Below are positions 56,563 to 64,000 of a stretch of DNA of 64,000 nucleotides, in pieces (position 1 is the stretch's first letter; every line of letters begins with the position of its first letter). The DNA is taken from positions 1 to 64,000 of the forward strand of contig CAZIVO010000004.1 of assembly GCA_964542765.1 (NCBI GenBank), written 5' to 3'. The notes under the pieces are model-generated. The model ran no database searches. It saw nothing but the letters and a program-made list of their open reading frames with translations, and was not told the origin of the DNA. Both the position numbers and the translations under genes were made by a program. The stretch comes from CAZIVO01 sp964542765. Lineage in GTDB: Bacteria; Planctomycetota; UBA1135; UBA2386.

Positions 56563-57362
56563 CTTCTCGACCCCAAAGAAATCACCGTCAAGAACAGGAA
56601 AAAGCAGGTGGTCACCAGATAGAAGAAAATCTGGCCCGTGTCCACCAGACCTCTACCAAACCAGTTGGCCAGATGGTCCATGACATTCAACTGATCGCCC
56701 AAAGCCTTCAAAAATCCGGCCTCATCGCCCAGGTCTCCAACGAGCCATTCCGTCGCAGCGATCAACTCGGCAGCTCCGTCCTTCACGATCTGGCCCAAAG
56801 CCCCCGTGAGCAGCGCGATGTTGAACAACATGGCGGACAGGGACGCGAGCAATTGATTGTCGGTGAGACTGCTGGTGAAACAACCGACGGAGAGGAGCAA
56901 GCAACCAAAAAGCGACATGCCGAGATAACCCGCGATGACCGGACCGAACGACAACTCGGTCGCCAGGAAACTGTCCCACGTGAGCACCCAAAGCAAGAGA
57001 AGAGTCGGCAGCCACAAGATCATGAAAAACGACAAGGCCGCGAACCACTTTCCGAGCACCACCTCGATATCGCGCACCGGCGCGGTCATCAATACCTCGA
57101 GGGAGCCCGTGCGCCGCTCTTCCGCGAAGCAGCGCATGGTCAGGATCGGCGGCACCAGAACAACCATGAAGTTGCTGCTCTGCTGGAACATGAAAAGCGT
57201 CGAAAAGAGGTCCCGGTCGAGTTGAAACTCACTGACCTGCTTGACGACACTTTGAACCTCGAAGCCACGGTAGAGATAGAACAGAACCGCTATCACGTAT
57301 GCGACAGGGCTGGAGAAGTAAGAGATCAACTCCTTCTTCAGAGTTGTCCAGATCACCTTCAC
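56553..57362 (-). CDS. ABC-2 type permease (GldF-like)
   Basis: 269 residues from a GTG at 57362, whose GTGA overlaps the ATPase stop by four bases; the open frame further up to 57494 is inside the ATPase gene. Six hydrophobic segments are visible, starting with ELISYFSSPVAYVIAVLFYLY and including FFMILWLPTLLLLWVLTW and LVTTCFFLFLTVISLG. The stretch MRCFAEERRTGSLEVLMTAPVRD is the cytoplasmic coupling motif of ABC-2 permeases. It forms the membrane channel of an exporter or assembly machine with the ATPase and GldG-like proteins. Confidence 0.9.
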   Translation of the reverse strand: MKVIWTTLKKELISYFSSPVAYVIAVLFYLYRGFEVQSVVKQVSEFQLDRDLFSTLFMFQQSSNFMVVLVPPILTMRCFAEERRTGSLEVLMTAPVRDIEVVLGKWFAALSFFMILWLPTLLLLWVLTWDSFLATELSFGPVIAGYLGMSLFGCLLLSVGCFTSSLTDNQLLASLSAMLFNIALLTGALGQIVKDGAAELIAATEWLVGDLGDEAGFLKALGDQLNVMDHLANWFGRGLVDTGQIFFYLVTTCFFLFLTVISLGSRRWR

Positions 57363-58330
57363 GAAGACACCTTCGCAATCTCTGCTCCAACTTCGCCTCC
57401 GAGACCGTCTTCGGTCACGCTGCGGAAGTAATCTTCCAGGCTTGGCAAATTCAGTCTGAGCTCCCGGATGACCGCGCCCGCATCTATGAGACAACGAAAC
57501 ACATCGTCACGCGGGTCAACATCGACTGAAACGGGGAACTCCACGGTCAGAAAATCACCCTCTTCGGAAACCTGACGAGGCAGCGATCCCCGTGAGAAAT
57601 CTGTCAGCAACTCGATGAGATCTCTGCCTGGAACCGATGCGGTCACCCGCACATGACGCCCGGAGGCACGGGAAAGAAGCTCGTCAGGTGTTCCATCGGC
57701 ACGAATCTCGCCCTTGTGAATGATGATCATCCGGGTACTGACGTCTTCGACCTCACTCAAGATGTGGCTCGAAAACATCACCGTATGTTCGTCCGAGAGT
57801 TCCCGCACAAGAGCCTTCATGCGGCGGCGCTGGTTCGGATCCAAACCCGCGGTCGGCTCATCGAGAATGAGAATCGGTGGCTTGCTCACCAGAGCATCCG
57901 CCAGTCCGACGCGTTGCCGGTAACCTCGCGAGACATGGCCGACCAGCTTTCGGCGGACCTCGGTGACTCCGCAACGCTCCATGACCTCCTCCACAGCGCC
58001 CCGACGCTGCCGCCTCGGCACACCCTTGAGCTCGGCACGGTAGTGGAGATATTCCGCCACCCGGAGATCGGGATAAATCGGCACATTCTCGGGCAGGTAG
58101 CCGATCTGACGACGGACCGCGATGGGATCGGCAAATACATCGATACCCCCAACATGAGCCGTACCGGACGTTGCCGGATGGAAGCAGGTCAGCACCCGCA
58201 ATGTCGTCGTCTTCCCAGCTCCGTTGGGACCGGCAAAACCGACGACTTCACCCTTGGCAATCTCCAGCGAGATGCCATTCACCGCCACCGTCTGCCCGAA
58301 CCGCTTGAGGAGCTCCTTAACCCGGATCAT
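57359..58330 (-). CDS. ABC transporter ATP-binding protein (GldA/CcmA-like)
   Basis: 323 residues. Walker A GPNGAGKTTT, Q-loop QIGYLPENVPIYPDLRV, signature HVSRGYRQRVGLA (degenerate, LSxG replaced by VSRG), Walker B ILILDEPTAGLDP and H-loop FSSHILSEVED. The C-terminal 90 residues are an extension with no clear motif, as in drug and gliding-type exporters. It powers the ABC-2 permease encoded next. It is first in the operon ATPase-permease-GldG-DUF4340-lipoprotein. Confidence 0.94.
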   Translation of the reverse strand: MIRVKELLKRFGQTVAVNGISLEIAKGEVVGFAGPNGAGKTTTLRVLTCFHPATSGTAHVGGIDVFADPIAVRRQIGYLPENVPIYPDLRVAEYLHYRAELKGVPRRQRRGAVEEVMERCGVTEVRRKLVGHVSRGYRQRVGLADALVSKPPILILDEPTAGLDPNQRRRMKALVRELSDEHTVMFSSHILSEVEDVSTRMIIIHKGEIRADGTPDELLSRASGRHVRVTASVPGRDLIELLTDFSRGSLPRQVSEEGDFLTVEFPVSVDVDPRDDVFRCLIDAGAVIRELRLNLPSLEDYFRSVTEDGLGGEVGAEIAKVSS

Positions 58331-58401
58331 CCAGCAATGGTGTAGCCCCTAAGCCCCATTGACGTAACAGGATTTTGAGAAGGCCGAGGTCATACACAGC
58401 C

Positions 58402-58420
58402 CTGCACGACACTCGTGCAG
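58402..58420 (-). terminator. Hairpin downstream of dnaK
   Basis: Perfect 8-bp stem CTGCACGA/TCGTGCAG with a 3-base loop, 25 bases beyond the dnaK stop on the minus strand. There is no T-run after it, so it may be a weak or Rho-assisted terminator or an mRNA stabiliser. Confidence 0.45.
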
Positions 58421-58444
58421 ATGCCAGAAGCCGGAAGCGGAGCC

Positions 58445-60355
58445 TTACTTGACCTCGAAATCCGCGTCTTTGATGTCCTCGTCAACCCCGGCTCCAGCCC
58501 CGGCACCCTCCTCGCTACCTTCCCCGGGAGCGTCAGCCTCTGTGGCCCCCTCCTGCTGCGCCTGCGCATAGAGCGCCTGGCCTATCTTCTGGGACGAAGC
58601 TTCGAGATCAGCAAGAGCCGCCTGGATAGCAGCAACATCCTCACCCTCCAACTTCTCACGCAACACCTTGATCTTCGCCTCGACTTCCGCCTTTGCGTCG
58701 TCCTCGACCTTCGCTTCGTTCTCCTTCAAGGTCTTCTCCAGGCCGTAGATCATCTGGTCGCCGTTGTTCTTCAATTCAACCAGCTCGCGGCGCTCCTTGT
58801 CGACGGCGGAGTTCTCCTCCGCATCAGCGCGCATCCGCTCGACCTCCTCTTCGGTCAAACCCGATGAGGTTTGGATCGTGATCTTCTGCTCCTTGCCCGT
58901 GCCCTTATCCTTGGCCGACACGTTCAGGATGCCATTCGCATCGATGTCGAAAGTAACCTCGATCTGCGGTACCCCGCGCGGCGCCGGAGGGATGCCCTCG
59001 AGCTTGAACTTCCCAAGCGTACGATTGTCATTGGCAAACTCACGCTCACCCTGAAGGACATGGATGTCGACCGCCGGCTGGCTATCAGAAGCAGTCGAAA
59101 AAATCTGCGATTTACTGGTAGGGATCGTCGTGTTGCGTTCGGTGAGCTTGGTCATCACACCGCCGAGAGTTTCGATCCCCAAAGACAACGGGGTGACGTC
59201 CAAAAGAACGACATCGCTGACATCGCCCGCGAGGACCCCGCCCTGAATGGCTGCGCCGAGACTCACCACTTCATCGGGATTGACGGACCGGTTAGGCTCC
59301 TTGCCGAAGATCTCCTTGACGATCTCCTGAACCTTGGGAATCCGCGTCGACCCACCCACGAGGATGACCTCGTCGATATCACCCGCCTTCATCTTGGCAT
59401 CCTTGAGCGCTGCTAGCGAAGGCTGACGACAGCGATCCATCAGCGACTCCGTAAGTTGCTCAAACTTTGCGCGAGTGAGATTCTCGGTCAGATGCTTGGG
59501 ACCACTCTGGTCCATCGTGATGAACGGCAAGCTGATTGTCGTTTGCTGAGCGGACGAGAGCTCAATCTTGGCCTTCTCGGCGGCTTCCTTCAGCCGCTGA
59601 AGTGCCATCTGATCCTGACGGAGATCAATGCTGTTGGACTTCTTGAACTCATCGCAAAGCCAATCGATCAGGGCTCCATCAATATCATCTCCGCCGAGAT
59701 GCGTGTCGCCGTTCGTCGATTTGACCTCAAACACACCATCGCCAACATCGAGGATCGAGACATCGAATGTGCCACCCCCGAAATCGAACACTACAATCTT
59801 CTTCGAATTCTTCTCATCGAGCCCGTAAGCCAAAGCTGCTGCTGTCGGCTCATTGATGATTCGCTCGACCTTCAGCCCGGCGATGGTGCCGGCGTCCTTG
59901 GTGGCCTGGCGTTGAGAGTCGTTGAAGTAGGCCGGCACGGTGATGACCGCACGCTCAACCTCTTCGCCCAGATATGCCTCAGCCGCGTCCTTGAGTGACT
60001 GAAGGATGATCGCGGAAATCTCGGGAGGCGTGTAGTCCTTGCCATTGGCCTCTACCTTGACCAGTTCATCCGCGCCACCGACAACGGCATATGGCACTAT
60101 CTTCTCTTCCGATGCCACCTCGCTGTGCCGACGCCCCATGAACCGCTTGATGGAGTACACCGTGTTGCGTGGATTGGTGACGGCCTGCCGCTTCGCCGGC
60201 GCGCCCACCAGACGCTCGCCACTCTGAGTGAAGGCGACCACGGACGGGGTCGTTCGGCTACCTTCGAGGTTCGCCACGACAACCGGTTCGCCGCCCTCCA
60301 TGACCGAAACCACCGAGTTGGTCGTTCCGAGATCGATTCCGATAATCTTCGACAT
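58445..60355 (-). CDS. dnaK: Chaperone DnaK (Hsp70)
   Basis: 636 residues from ATG 60355, preceded by AGGGAGA; the frame is open to 60415, but Hsp70s start [14 protein letters not shown]. Full Hsp70 layout: ATPase domain with IDLGTTNS, the phosphate-2 region [15 protein letters not shown] and adenosine motif [14 protein letters not shown], linker [19 protein letters not shown], then the peptide-binding and lid domains. It ends with the conserved DADFEVK tail after a Gly/Ala/Glu-rich stretch. It refolds proteins with DnaJ and GrpE, whose genes are not in the window. I saw no CIRCE element in the upstream 227 bases. Confidence 0.98.
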   Translation of the reverse strand: MSKIIGIDLGTTNSVVSVMEGGEPVVVANLEGSRTTPSVVAFTQSGERLVGAPAKRQAVTNPRNTVYSIKRFMGRRHSEVASEEKIVPYAVVGGADELVKVEANGKDYTPPEISAIILQSLKDAAEAYLGEEVERAVITVPAYFNDSQRQATKDAGTIAGLKVERIINEPTAAALAYGLDEKNSKKIVVFDFGGGTFDVSILDVGDGVFEVKSTNGDTHLGGDDIDGALIDWLCDEFKKSNSIDLRQDQMALQRLKEAAEKAKIELSSAQQTTISLPFITMDQSGPKHLTENLTRAKFEQLTESLMDRCRQPSLAALKDAKMKAGDIDEVILVGGSTRIPKVQEIVKEIFGKEPNRSVNPDEVVSLGAAIQGGVLAGDVSDVVLLDVTPLSLGIETLGGVMTKLTERNTTIPTSKSQIFSTASDSQPAVDIHVLQGEREFANDNRTLGKFKLEGIPPAPRGVPQIEVTFDIDANGILNVSAKDKGTGKEQKITIQTSSGLTEEEVERMRADAEENSAVDKERRELVELKNNGDQMIYGLEKTLKENEAKVEDDAKAEVEAKIKVLREKLEGEDVAAIQAALADLEASSQKIGQALYAQAQQEGATEADAPGEGSEEGAGAGAGVDEDIKDADFEVK

Positions 60356-60570
60356 TGCGTCTCCCTGAATACCCATGATCTCTCCCGCCTGCTTGGGTCT
60401 CCAATACAGGATCAAGCTCGAGATCGGTGTTTGCTCGCCTCAGAGATAACAAAAGCCGTGCCGACTGTCGGCTATCATCTCTAACCTTTGTATATCAAAG
60501 CTTTACATGCACCACTCGCAGTATGGCCAAGCCAATCTGCGACAAACTGTCAGCCAGCCAAGCGCACAGA

Positions 60571-60587
60571 CCTGACAGTCTGTCAGG
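60571..60587. repeat. Inverted repeat at the end of the MATE gene
   Basis: CCTGACA-GTC-TGTCAGG, a 7-bp perfect inverted repeat that overlaps the MATE stop codon. It could be a weak terminator or an operator for dnaK; no T-run follows. A second, 5-bp dyad CTTTG-TATAT-CAAAG lies at 60486-60500 in the dnaK leader. Confidence 0.5.
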
Positions 60588-61956
60588 TTCTGGAGCAATC
60601 TGCCCAGTTCGCGCGAGCGAGGTAAAACCAGTAGACGCAAGCCAAGCACGCATTGACCACGACGAAGATCCACCACAAGGCCAGCAACGTGGCTCCTGCG
60701 AAGACGGCTACCACCAGGCTCGCACAAGGCAGCAAGAATCCGAGATAACCCACCGCATCGATGATCATCGGCGGCACGAAACGCCCTCCCCCATTGATGG
60801 CCCCCGTCGCAGCGATGCAAAAGGCGGAAAAAGGCAATCCCAGGGCGGCTATTTGCAGATAGCCAATTCCGGCGTTCACCTCGCCCACATCGCCCTCGCT
60901 CAAGAACAACAGCATCAGCGGTCGAGCCGCGAGGGAAAATACCAGCACCAGGCAAGCGCCAAAAATGAGCGCCGACAATGACGCCAACTGACCGGCTCGC
61001 CGCGCTCGTGCAACATTACCCGCACCAACATTTCGTCCAGCGATCGCCGTGCCGGCGCTGGCGAACCCCACCGCGGCAAACAAAACCATCGTCTCGAGGC
61101 GCGTCGTTACCCCGAGGGCAGACAGGGCAGCTTGACCGCCGAGTTCCTGTGCGAGTCGGGTCAAGGCAATGGCTACCAAACCTCGCACAAGCATTTGAGC
61201 CGCCTGTGGCGTTGCCATGGCAAAGATCTGGCGACGCTGGCCAAGCGGACCGCGCAAGGGAACCCATGAAAAACGCAAACCGCATCCTGAGCGACACAGC
61301 CAGGCCAATCCCAGTCCTGCTGCAAGGGCGCGGGAGATCACCGAGGCATACGCAGCTCCTGGCGCACCAAAAGCAGGAATGCCCATATCCTCCCACCCGA
61401 ACAGCAAAACGATGTCCAGCAAGAGATTGACGACATTGGCTCCGACAAGGAGGACGAAGGGCATCAAGGACTCTCCGAGCGCCCGCATCGTCGTGGTCGT
61501 CTGCATGAGACCGAACATCGTGAAGGTCCCCAGATTGGCAACCAACAGGTAGTGCAAGCCGATGTCCCGACCGGACCCTTCCACGCCTTGGAGATCGATC
61601 GACGGCGACACGAAGAGAGCACCGATCAGCCCCAAGAAAACACCCGAGCCCAGCATGAGAATCTGCGAACGAGAACTGAGATCGCGAGCTTGATCAATCT
61701 CGCCCCGGCCAATCATTCGCGACATCACCGAGAGAGTGGCTGCGCTGATCGCGTTGCCTATGATCATCGGAAGGAAGTTGATGTTCGTCGCAACATGAAC
61801 CCCCGCAAGCGCCGCAGGATCATCGAGTTCTGCGATCAAAAGGAGGTCGACGATGTTGAACATCGCGTGCGAAAGGAGGCCAATAGCGAGCAGGAGCCCT
61901 TGCTTGAGTACCACGGGCAGGAGCGGGCCTTCGAGGATGGGATCTGATCGAGTCAA
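60583..61956 (-). CDS. MATE family efflux transporter
   Basis: 457 residues with about 12 hydrophobic segments arranged as two homologous halves, as in MATE (NorM/DinF) proteins. Recognisable parts are LLLAIGLLSHAMFNIVDLLLIAEL at the N-terminus, NVVNLLLDIVLLFGWEDMGIPAFGAPGAAYASVISR between helices 5 and 6 (the family pattern GxxGAAxAT), and AGRNVGAGNVARARRAG at the start of the second half. It exports drugs or organic cations with Na+ or H+ entry. The gene is alone upstream of dnaK on the same strand. Confidence 0.9.
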   Translation of the reverse strand: MTRSDPILEGPLLPVVLKQGLLLAIGLLSHAMFNIVDLLLIAELDDPAALAGVHVATNINFLPMIIGNAISAATLSVMSRMIGRGEIDQARDLSSRSQILMLGSGVFLGLIGALFVSPSIDLQGVEGSGRDIGLHYLLVANLGTFTMFGLMQTTTTMRALGESLMPFVLLVGANVVNLLLDIVLLFGWEDMGIPAFGAPGAAYASVISRALAAGLGLAWLCRSGCGLRFSWVPLRGPLGQRRQIFAMATPQAAQMLVRGLVAIALTRLAQELGGQAALSALGVTTRLETMVLFAAVGFASAGTAIAGRNVGAGNVARARRAGQLASLSALIFGACLVLVFSLAARPLMLLFLSEGDVGEVNAGIGYLQIAALGLPFSAFCIAATGAINGGGRFVPPMIIDAVGYLGFLLPCASLVVAVFAGATLLALWWIFVVVNACLACVYWFYLARANWADCSRT

Positions 61957-62078
61957 GGCGGGGCGGAAGTTAGTGCGCCACGCCAGGCTTCTCCACCCCG
62001 TTCATGGATACACGGGACGGATCTCCGTGCACGGGCGATCCAACCCGTAGAGGGTGCCACCTCCACGCCCACGGATAA

Positions 62079-62453
62079 TCAGGGAGAATCCAGAATCTGC
62101 CGGGCTCGCTCGACGATCCTGGTCGGGCTGAATGGCTTGGTCATGTAGTCATCCGCCCCAGCAGCCACTCCCGTGTCCCTGTCCGAATCTTGCCCCTTGG
62201 CACTCAAGAGGATGATCTTGATGTGCTTGAGGTCGTCATCGCTCTTGACGACCCGGGTCACCTGAAAGCCATCGATCCTGGGCATCATCACATCCAGGAA
62301 CACCAGATCCGGGCAATGTTCGCGAATCGCTTTCAAAGCCTCTTCGCCGTTGCGCGCTTCGAAAACTTCATAGTTGTCCTTGGCCAGAACAAAAGACAAT
62401 GAACGACAGATGAACGGCTCATCATCAACGACCAGAATCTTGTGCTGTCTCAT
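62079..62453 (-). CDS. Stand-alone response regulator receiver (CheY-like)
   Basis: 124 residues from ATG 62453, whose ATGA overlaps the stop of the phosphatase gene; the frame above that is inside the other gene. One receiver domain only: acidic pair Asp10-Asp11 (VVDDE), phospho-acceptor Asp54 in FLDVMMPRIDG, Ser84 in LLSAKGQ and Lys106 in MTKPFSP. No output domain. It is probably a phosphorylation-dependent partner for another protein, perhaps the SpoIIE phosphatase encoded with it. Confidence 0.95.
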   Translation of the reverse strand: MRQHKILVVDDEPFICRSLSFVLAKDNYEVFEARNGEEALKAIREHCPDLVFLDVMMPRIDGFQVTRVVKSDDDLKHIKIILLSAKGQDSDRDTGVAAGADDYMTKPFSPTRIVERARQILDSP

Positions 62454-64000
62454 CGGCCATCCCCGCGGCAAGAGGTCTTCTTCAACACCACCGCTGTGAT
62501 GTCATCGGACAAGGACATGGGATCCGAAAAATCTCCCACCTCATCGAATACCGATGACAGGATCTGGCGCGCATTCCCACCCGCAGACCTCCTCAGCAAT
62601 TCCATGAGCCTCTCCTCGCCGAACATCTCCTCCTGAGCGTTCACCGCCTCGGTAACACCATCGGTATAGATCAAGATGACATCATCGATACCGAGGTCTA
62701 TATCGCAGCTCTCATGGTCCTGATCCTGCAAGAACCCGATGATGGTGTTGGAACTCGGGAACCGCTCCACCTCGCCCGTCGCAGCACGGTAGATCAAAGT
62801 GTCGTTATGACCTGCATTCACCAAGAGGGCACGAGAACTCCCCGGAGTCAACTCGACACTTGCAGCAGTGATGAACCTCTCGGTACGCATCAGATCCGGA
62901 TGCAGAACCCGAGCCAGATCATCGAAGACTTCAGCTACTCCGCTCTTCTGGGCTGCCAGCGCGTGCAGTGAAGCACGAGCGCCGACCATGATCATGCCGC
63001 TGGCAAGGTTATGGCCGGAGACGTCAGCAACTATCACCATCGACCGCCCATCTGGCATCGATAGATAATCAAAATAGTCGCCACCGACCGCTCCCGAATT
63101 GACACAACGACCGTCCACATCGAAACCATCAATCTCGGGTGGATGATCCGGCAGGATCTGTTGCTGAATTTTGTTCGCCGTCTTCAGTTCCTGACCCAAT
63201 TCAGCGACCTTGCGAGTCCCCAGAACTGCCCCCAGCATGGATGCTATACCGGTGATCATCTTGGTCTCGTGAGAACCCAATCGCTCGGCGCTGGAATAAG
63301 CGTTTGCCCGCTTGTCCATCACCAGAAGAACACCCAGAGTCGTTTGCTTTGCGATGCTGCCATACCGCACCGGCATCGCGACAACCTCACTGCTAGCCAA
63401 TTCTTGGAGGCCAGCGCCCAAACACCCGGACCCGACAGATTCCAGCAGAGGCTTCCCCCCCCCGGTGGCAGCGCGCCAGACGATACCGTCATCCTCACCA
63501 ACAATCGGCTCGCCGTCCCACGCTTGCGCCACGGAGTTCCAACCGCCCTCCTCAGCAACAACCTGAGAAATAACGTCAAATCGATCAACGGAATCGTGCA
63601 AGCGTAGATAGACAGCCCGTTCGACACTGGCCGCAACAACGAGCGCCTTCAGCGCCATCTCGATGACCCTCTCCTCGGACTCCCCCGTCGACAGTTTGGG
63701 CAGGGTGTCCCCGATCATCGATACCTCTTCGAGCAAAGCTAGCGAACTCGCATTGATGCTCTCCATATCTTGTTCCACCGCTTCCTTTTCAGCGATCAGG
63801 TGGAGCAAATGGCCAAGGAACGGAGCCAACCCATGGCCACATCCCGTGGAATAAGTCAGAACAATCCGATCACCGTCGGGGAGTTGAGACTGGAAGAGGC
63901 TGCGGCCTGCACCAGGATCGATGAAAACATCACCATGGTCCTCGTGGTGTTCCGGTGCCGGACCCTGTCCGCCAGATGACAGGATTTCCCCCTGCACATC
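62450..64000 (-). CDS. GAF-SpoIIE (PP2C-type) phosphatase, 5' end outside the window
   Basis: At least 516 residues. The frame is still open at the window edge, and the GTG at 63997 is unlikely to be the true start. Residues of about 90-280 form a GAF-like sensor domain. The C-terminal 230 residues are a SpoIIE/RsbU PP2C domain: IQQQILPDHPPEIDGFDVDGRC, SGAVGGDYFDYL and VIVADVSGHNLASGMIM (metal-binding Asp residues), LVNAGHNDTLIY and ILIYTDGVTEAVNAQ. Such enzymes dephosphorylate STAS anti-anti-sigma proteins in partner-switching stress circuits. It overlaps the receiver gene by four bases. The membrane or sensor part may lie upstream of the window. Confidence 0.9.
   Translation of the reverse strand, partial: DVQGEILSSGGQGPAPEHHEDHGDVFIDPGAGRSLFQSQLPDGDRIVLTYSTGCGHGLAPFLGHLLHLIAEKEAVEQDMESINASSLALLEEVSMIGDTLPKLSTGESEERVIEMALKALVVAASVERAVYLRLHDSVDRFDVISQVVAEEGGWNSVAQAWDGEPIVGEDDGIVWRAATGGGKPLLESVGSGCLGAGLQELASSEVVAMPVRYGSIAKQTTLGVLLVMDKRANAYSSAERLGSHETKMITGIASMLGAVLGTRKVAELGQELKTANKIQQQILPDHPPEIDGFDVDGRCVNSGAVGGDYFDYLSMPDGRSMVIVADVSGHNLASGMIMVGARASLHALAAQKSGVAEVFDDLARVLHPDLMRTERFITAASVELTPGSSRALLVNAGHNDTLIYRAATGEVERFPSSNTIIGFLQDQDHESCDIDLGIDDVILIYTDGVTEAVNAQEEMFGEERLMELLRRSAGGNARQILSSVFDEVGDFSDPMSLSDDITAVVLKKTSCRGDGR

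Noticed and set aside
60356..60582. CIRCE (HrcA) element upstream of dnaK
   Set aside because: No TTAGCACTC-N9-GAGTGCTAA-like sequence could be found; only short unrelated dyads are present.
1..64000. CRISPR array, prophage or secretion-system island
   Set aside because: No regularly spaced short repeats, integrase, capsid or Cas genes were seen; the only long repeat is the RNA pair.

Overview
The window (about 60% GC) reads as a chromosomal segment of a Planctomycetota bacterium, probably a marine lineage related to the Saltatorellus/'Poly30' type. The evidence is gene content, not a marker phylogeny: two-domain DUF1080 protein, Tat-exported Gfo/Idh/MocA oxidoreductase, Tat-lipoprotein hydroxypyruvate-isomerase-like protein, PhoD-type phosphatase, FG-GAP protein, an FHA-fused Ser/Thr kinase, and secreted proteins that appear to share one C-terminal beta-rich domain. 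No plasmid, phage, transposase or CRISPR signal was seen.

Layout. 1-9002: an unknown partial protein, a secreted HEAT-repeat-like protein, an aromatic amino acid decarboxylase, then on the minus strand a secreted alpha/beta hydrolase, an M28 peptidase and a membrane-anchored FAD oxidase. 9003-12191: a 3.2 kb gene-free stretch with two tandem copies of what looks like a very large structured non-coding RNA transcribed from the minus strand, each ending in an intrinsic terminator. This is the most unusual part of the window. 12192-26572: exported catabolic and surface proteins, including an SGNH hydrolase / PhoD phosphatase / isomerase operon joined by ATGA overlaps, an FG-GAP protein, a glycine-rich RRM protein, two large secreted repeat/PPC proteins, a DUF1080 protein and a Gfo/Idh/MocA oxidoreductase. 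26876-32526: two tandem paralogous GT4 glycosyltransferases with a shared unassigned C-terminal domain, then a secreted beta-propeller-like protein. 32677-34559: a two-gene minus-strand unit that resembles the dienoyl-CoA hydratase and ring-opening hydrolase of anaerobic benzoyl-CoA degradation.

35015-41543: HtrA-like protease, tRNA-Asn, S9 prolyl oligopeptidase lipoprotein, VIT/vWA protein. 41560-46592: minus-strand housekeeping run truD, accD, rpe, pgk, gap. 46660-52495: tilS, FHA-kinase, a DUF167 protein, a divergent purine nucleoside phosphorylase homologue and purN. 52563-58330: minus-strand GldA/F/G-like ABC exporter operon with a DUF4340 protein and a lipoprotein. 58445-61956: dnaK and a MATE exporter. 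62079-64000: CheY-like receiver overlapping a GAF-SpoIIE phosphatase that runs off the window.

Together the genes describe a heterotroph that exports many hydrolases and peptidases, processes oxidised sugars outside the cytoplasm, and possibly handles reduced aromatic-ring CoA thioesters. All functions are from sequence recognition by eye; no database search was run.
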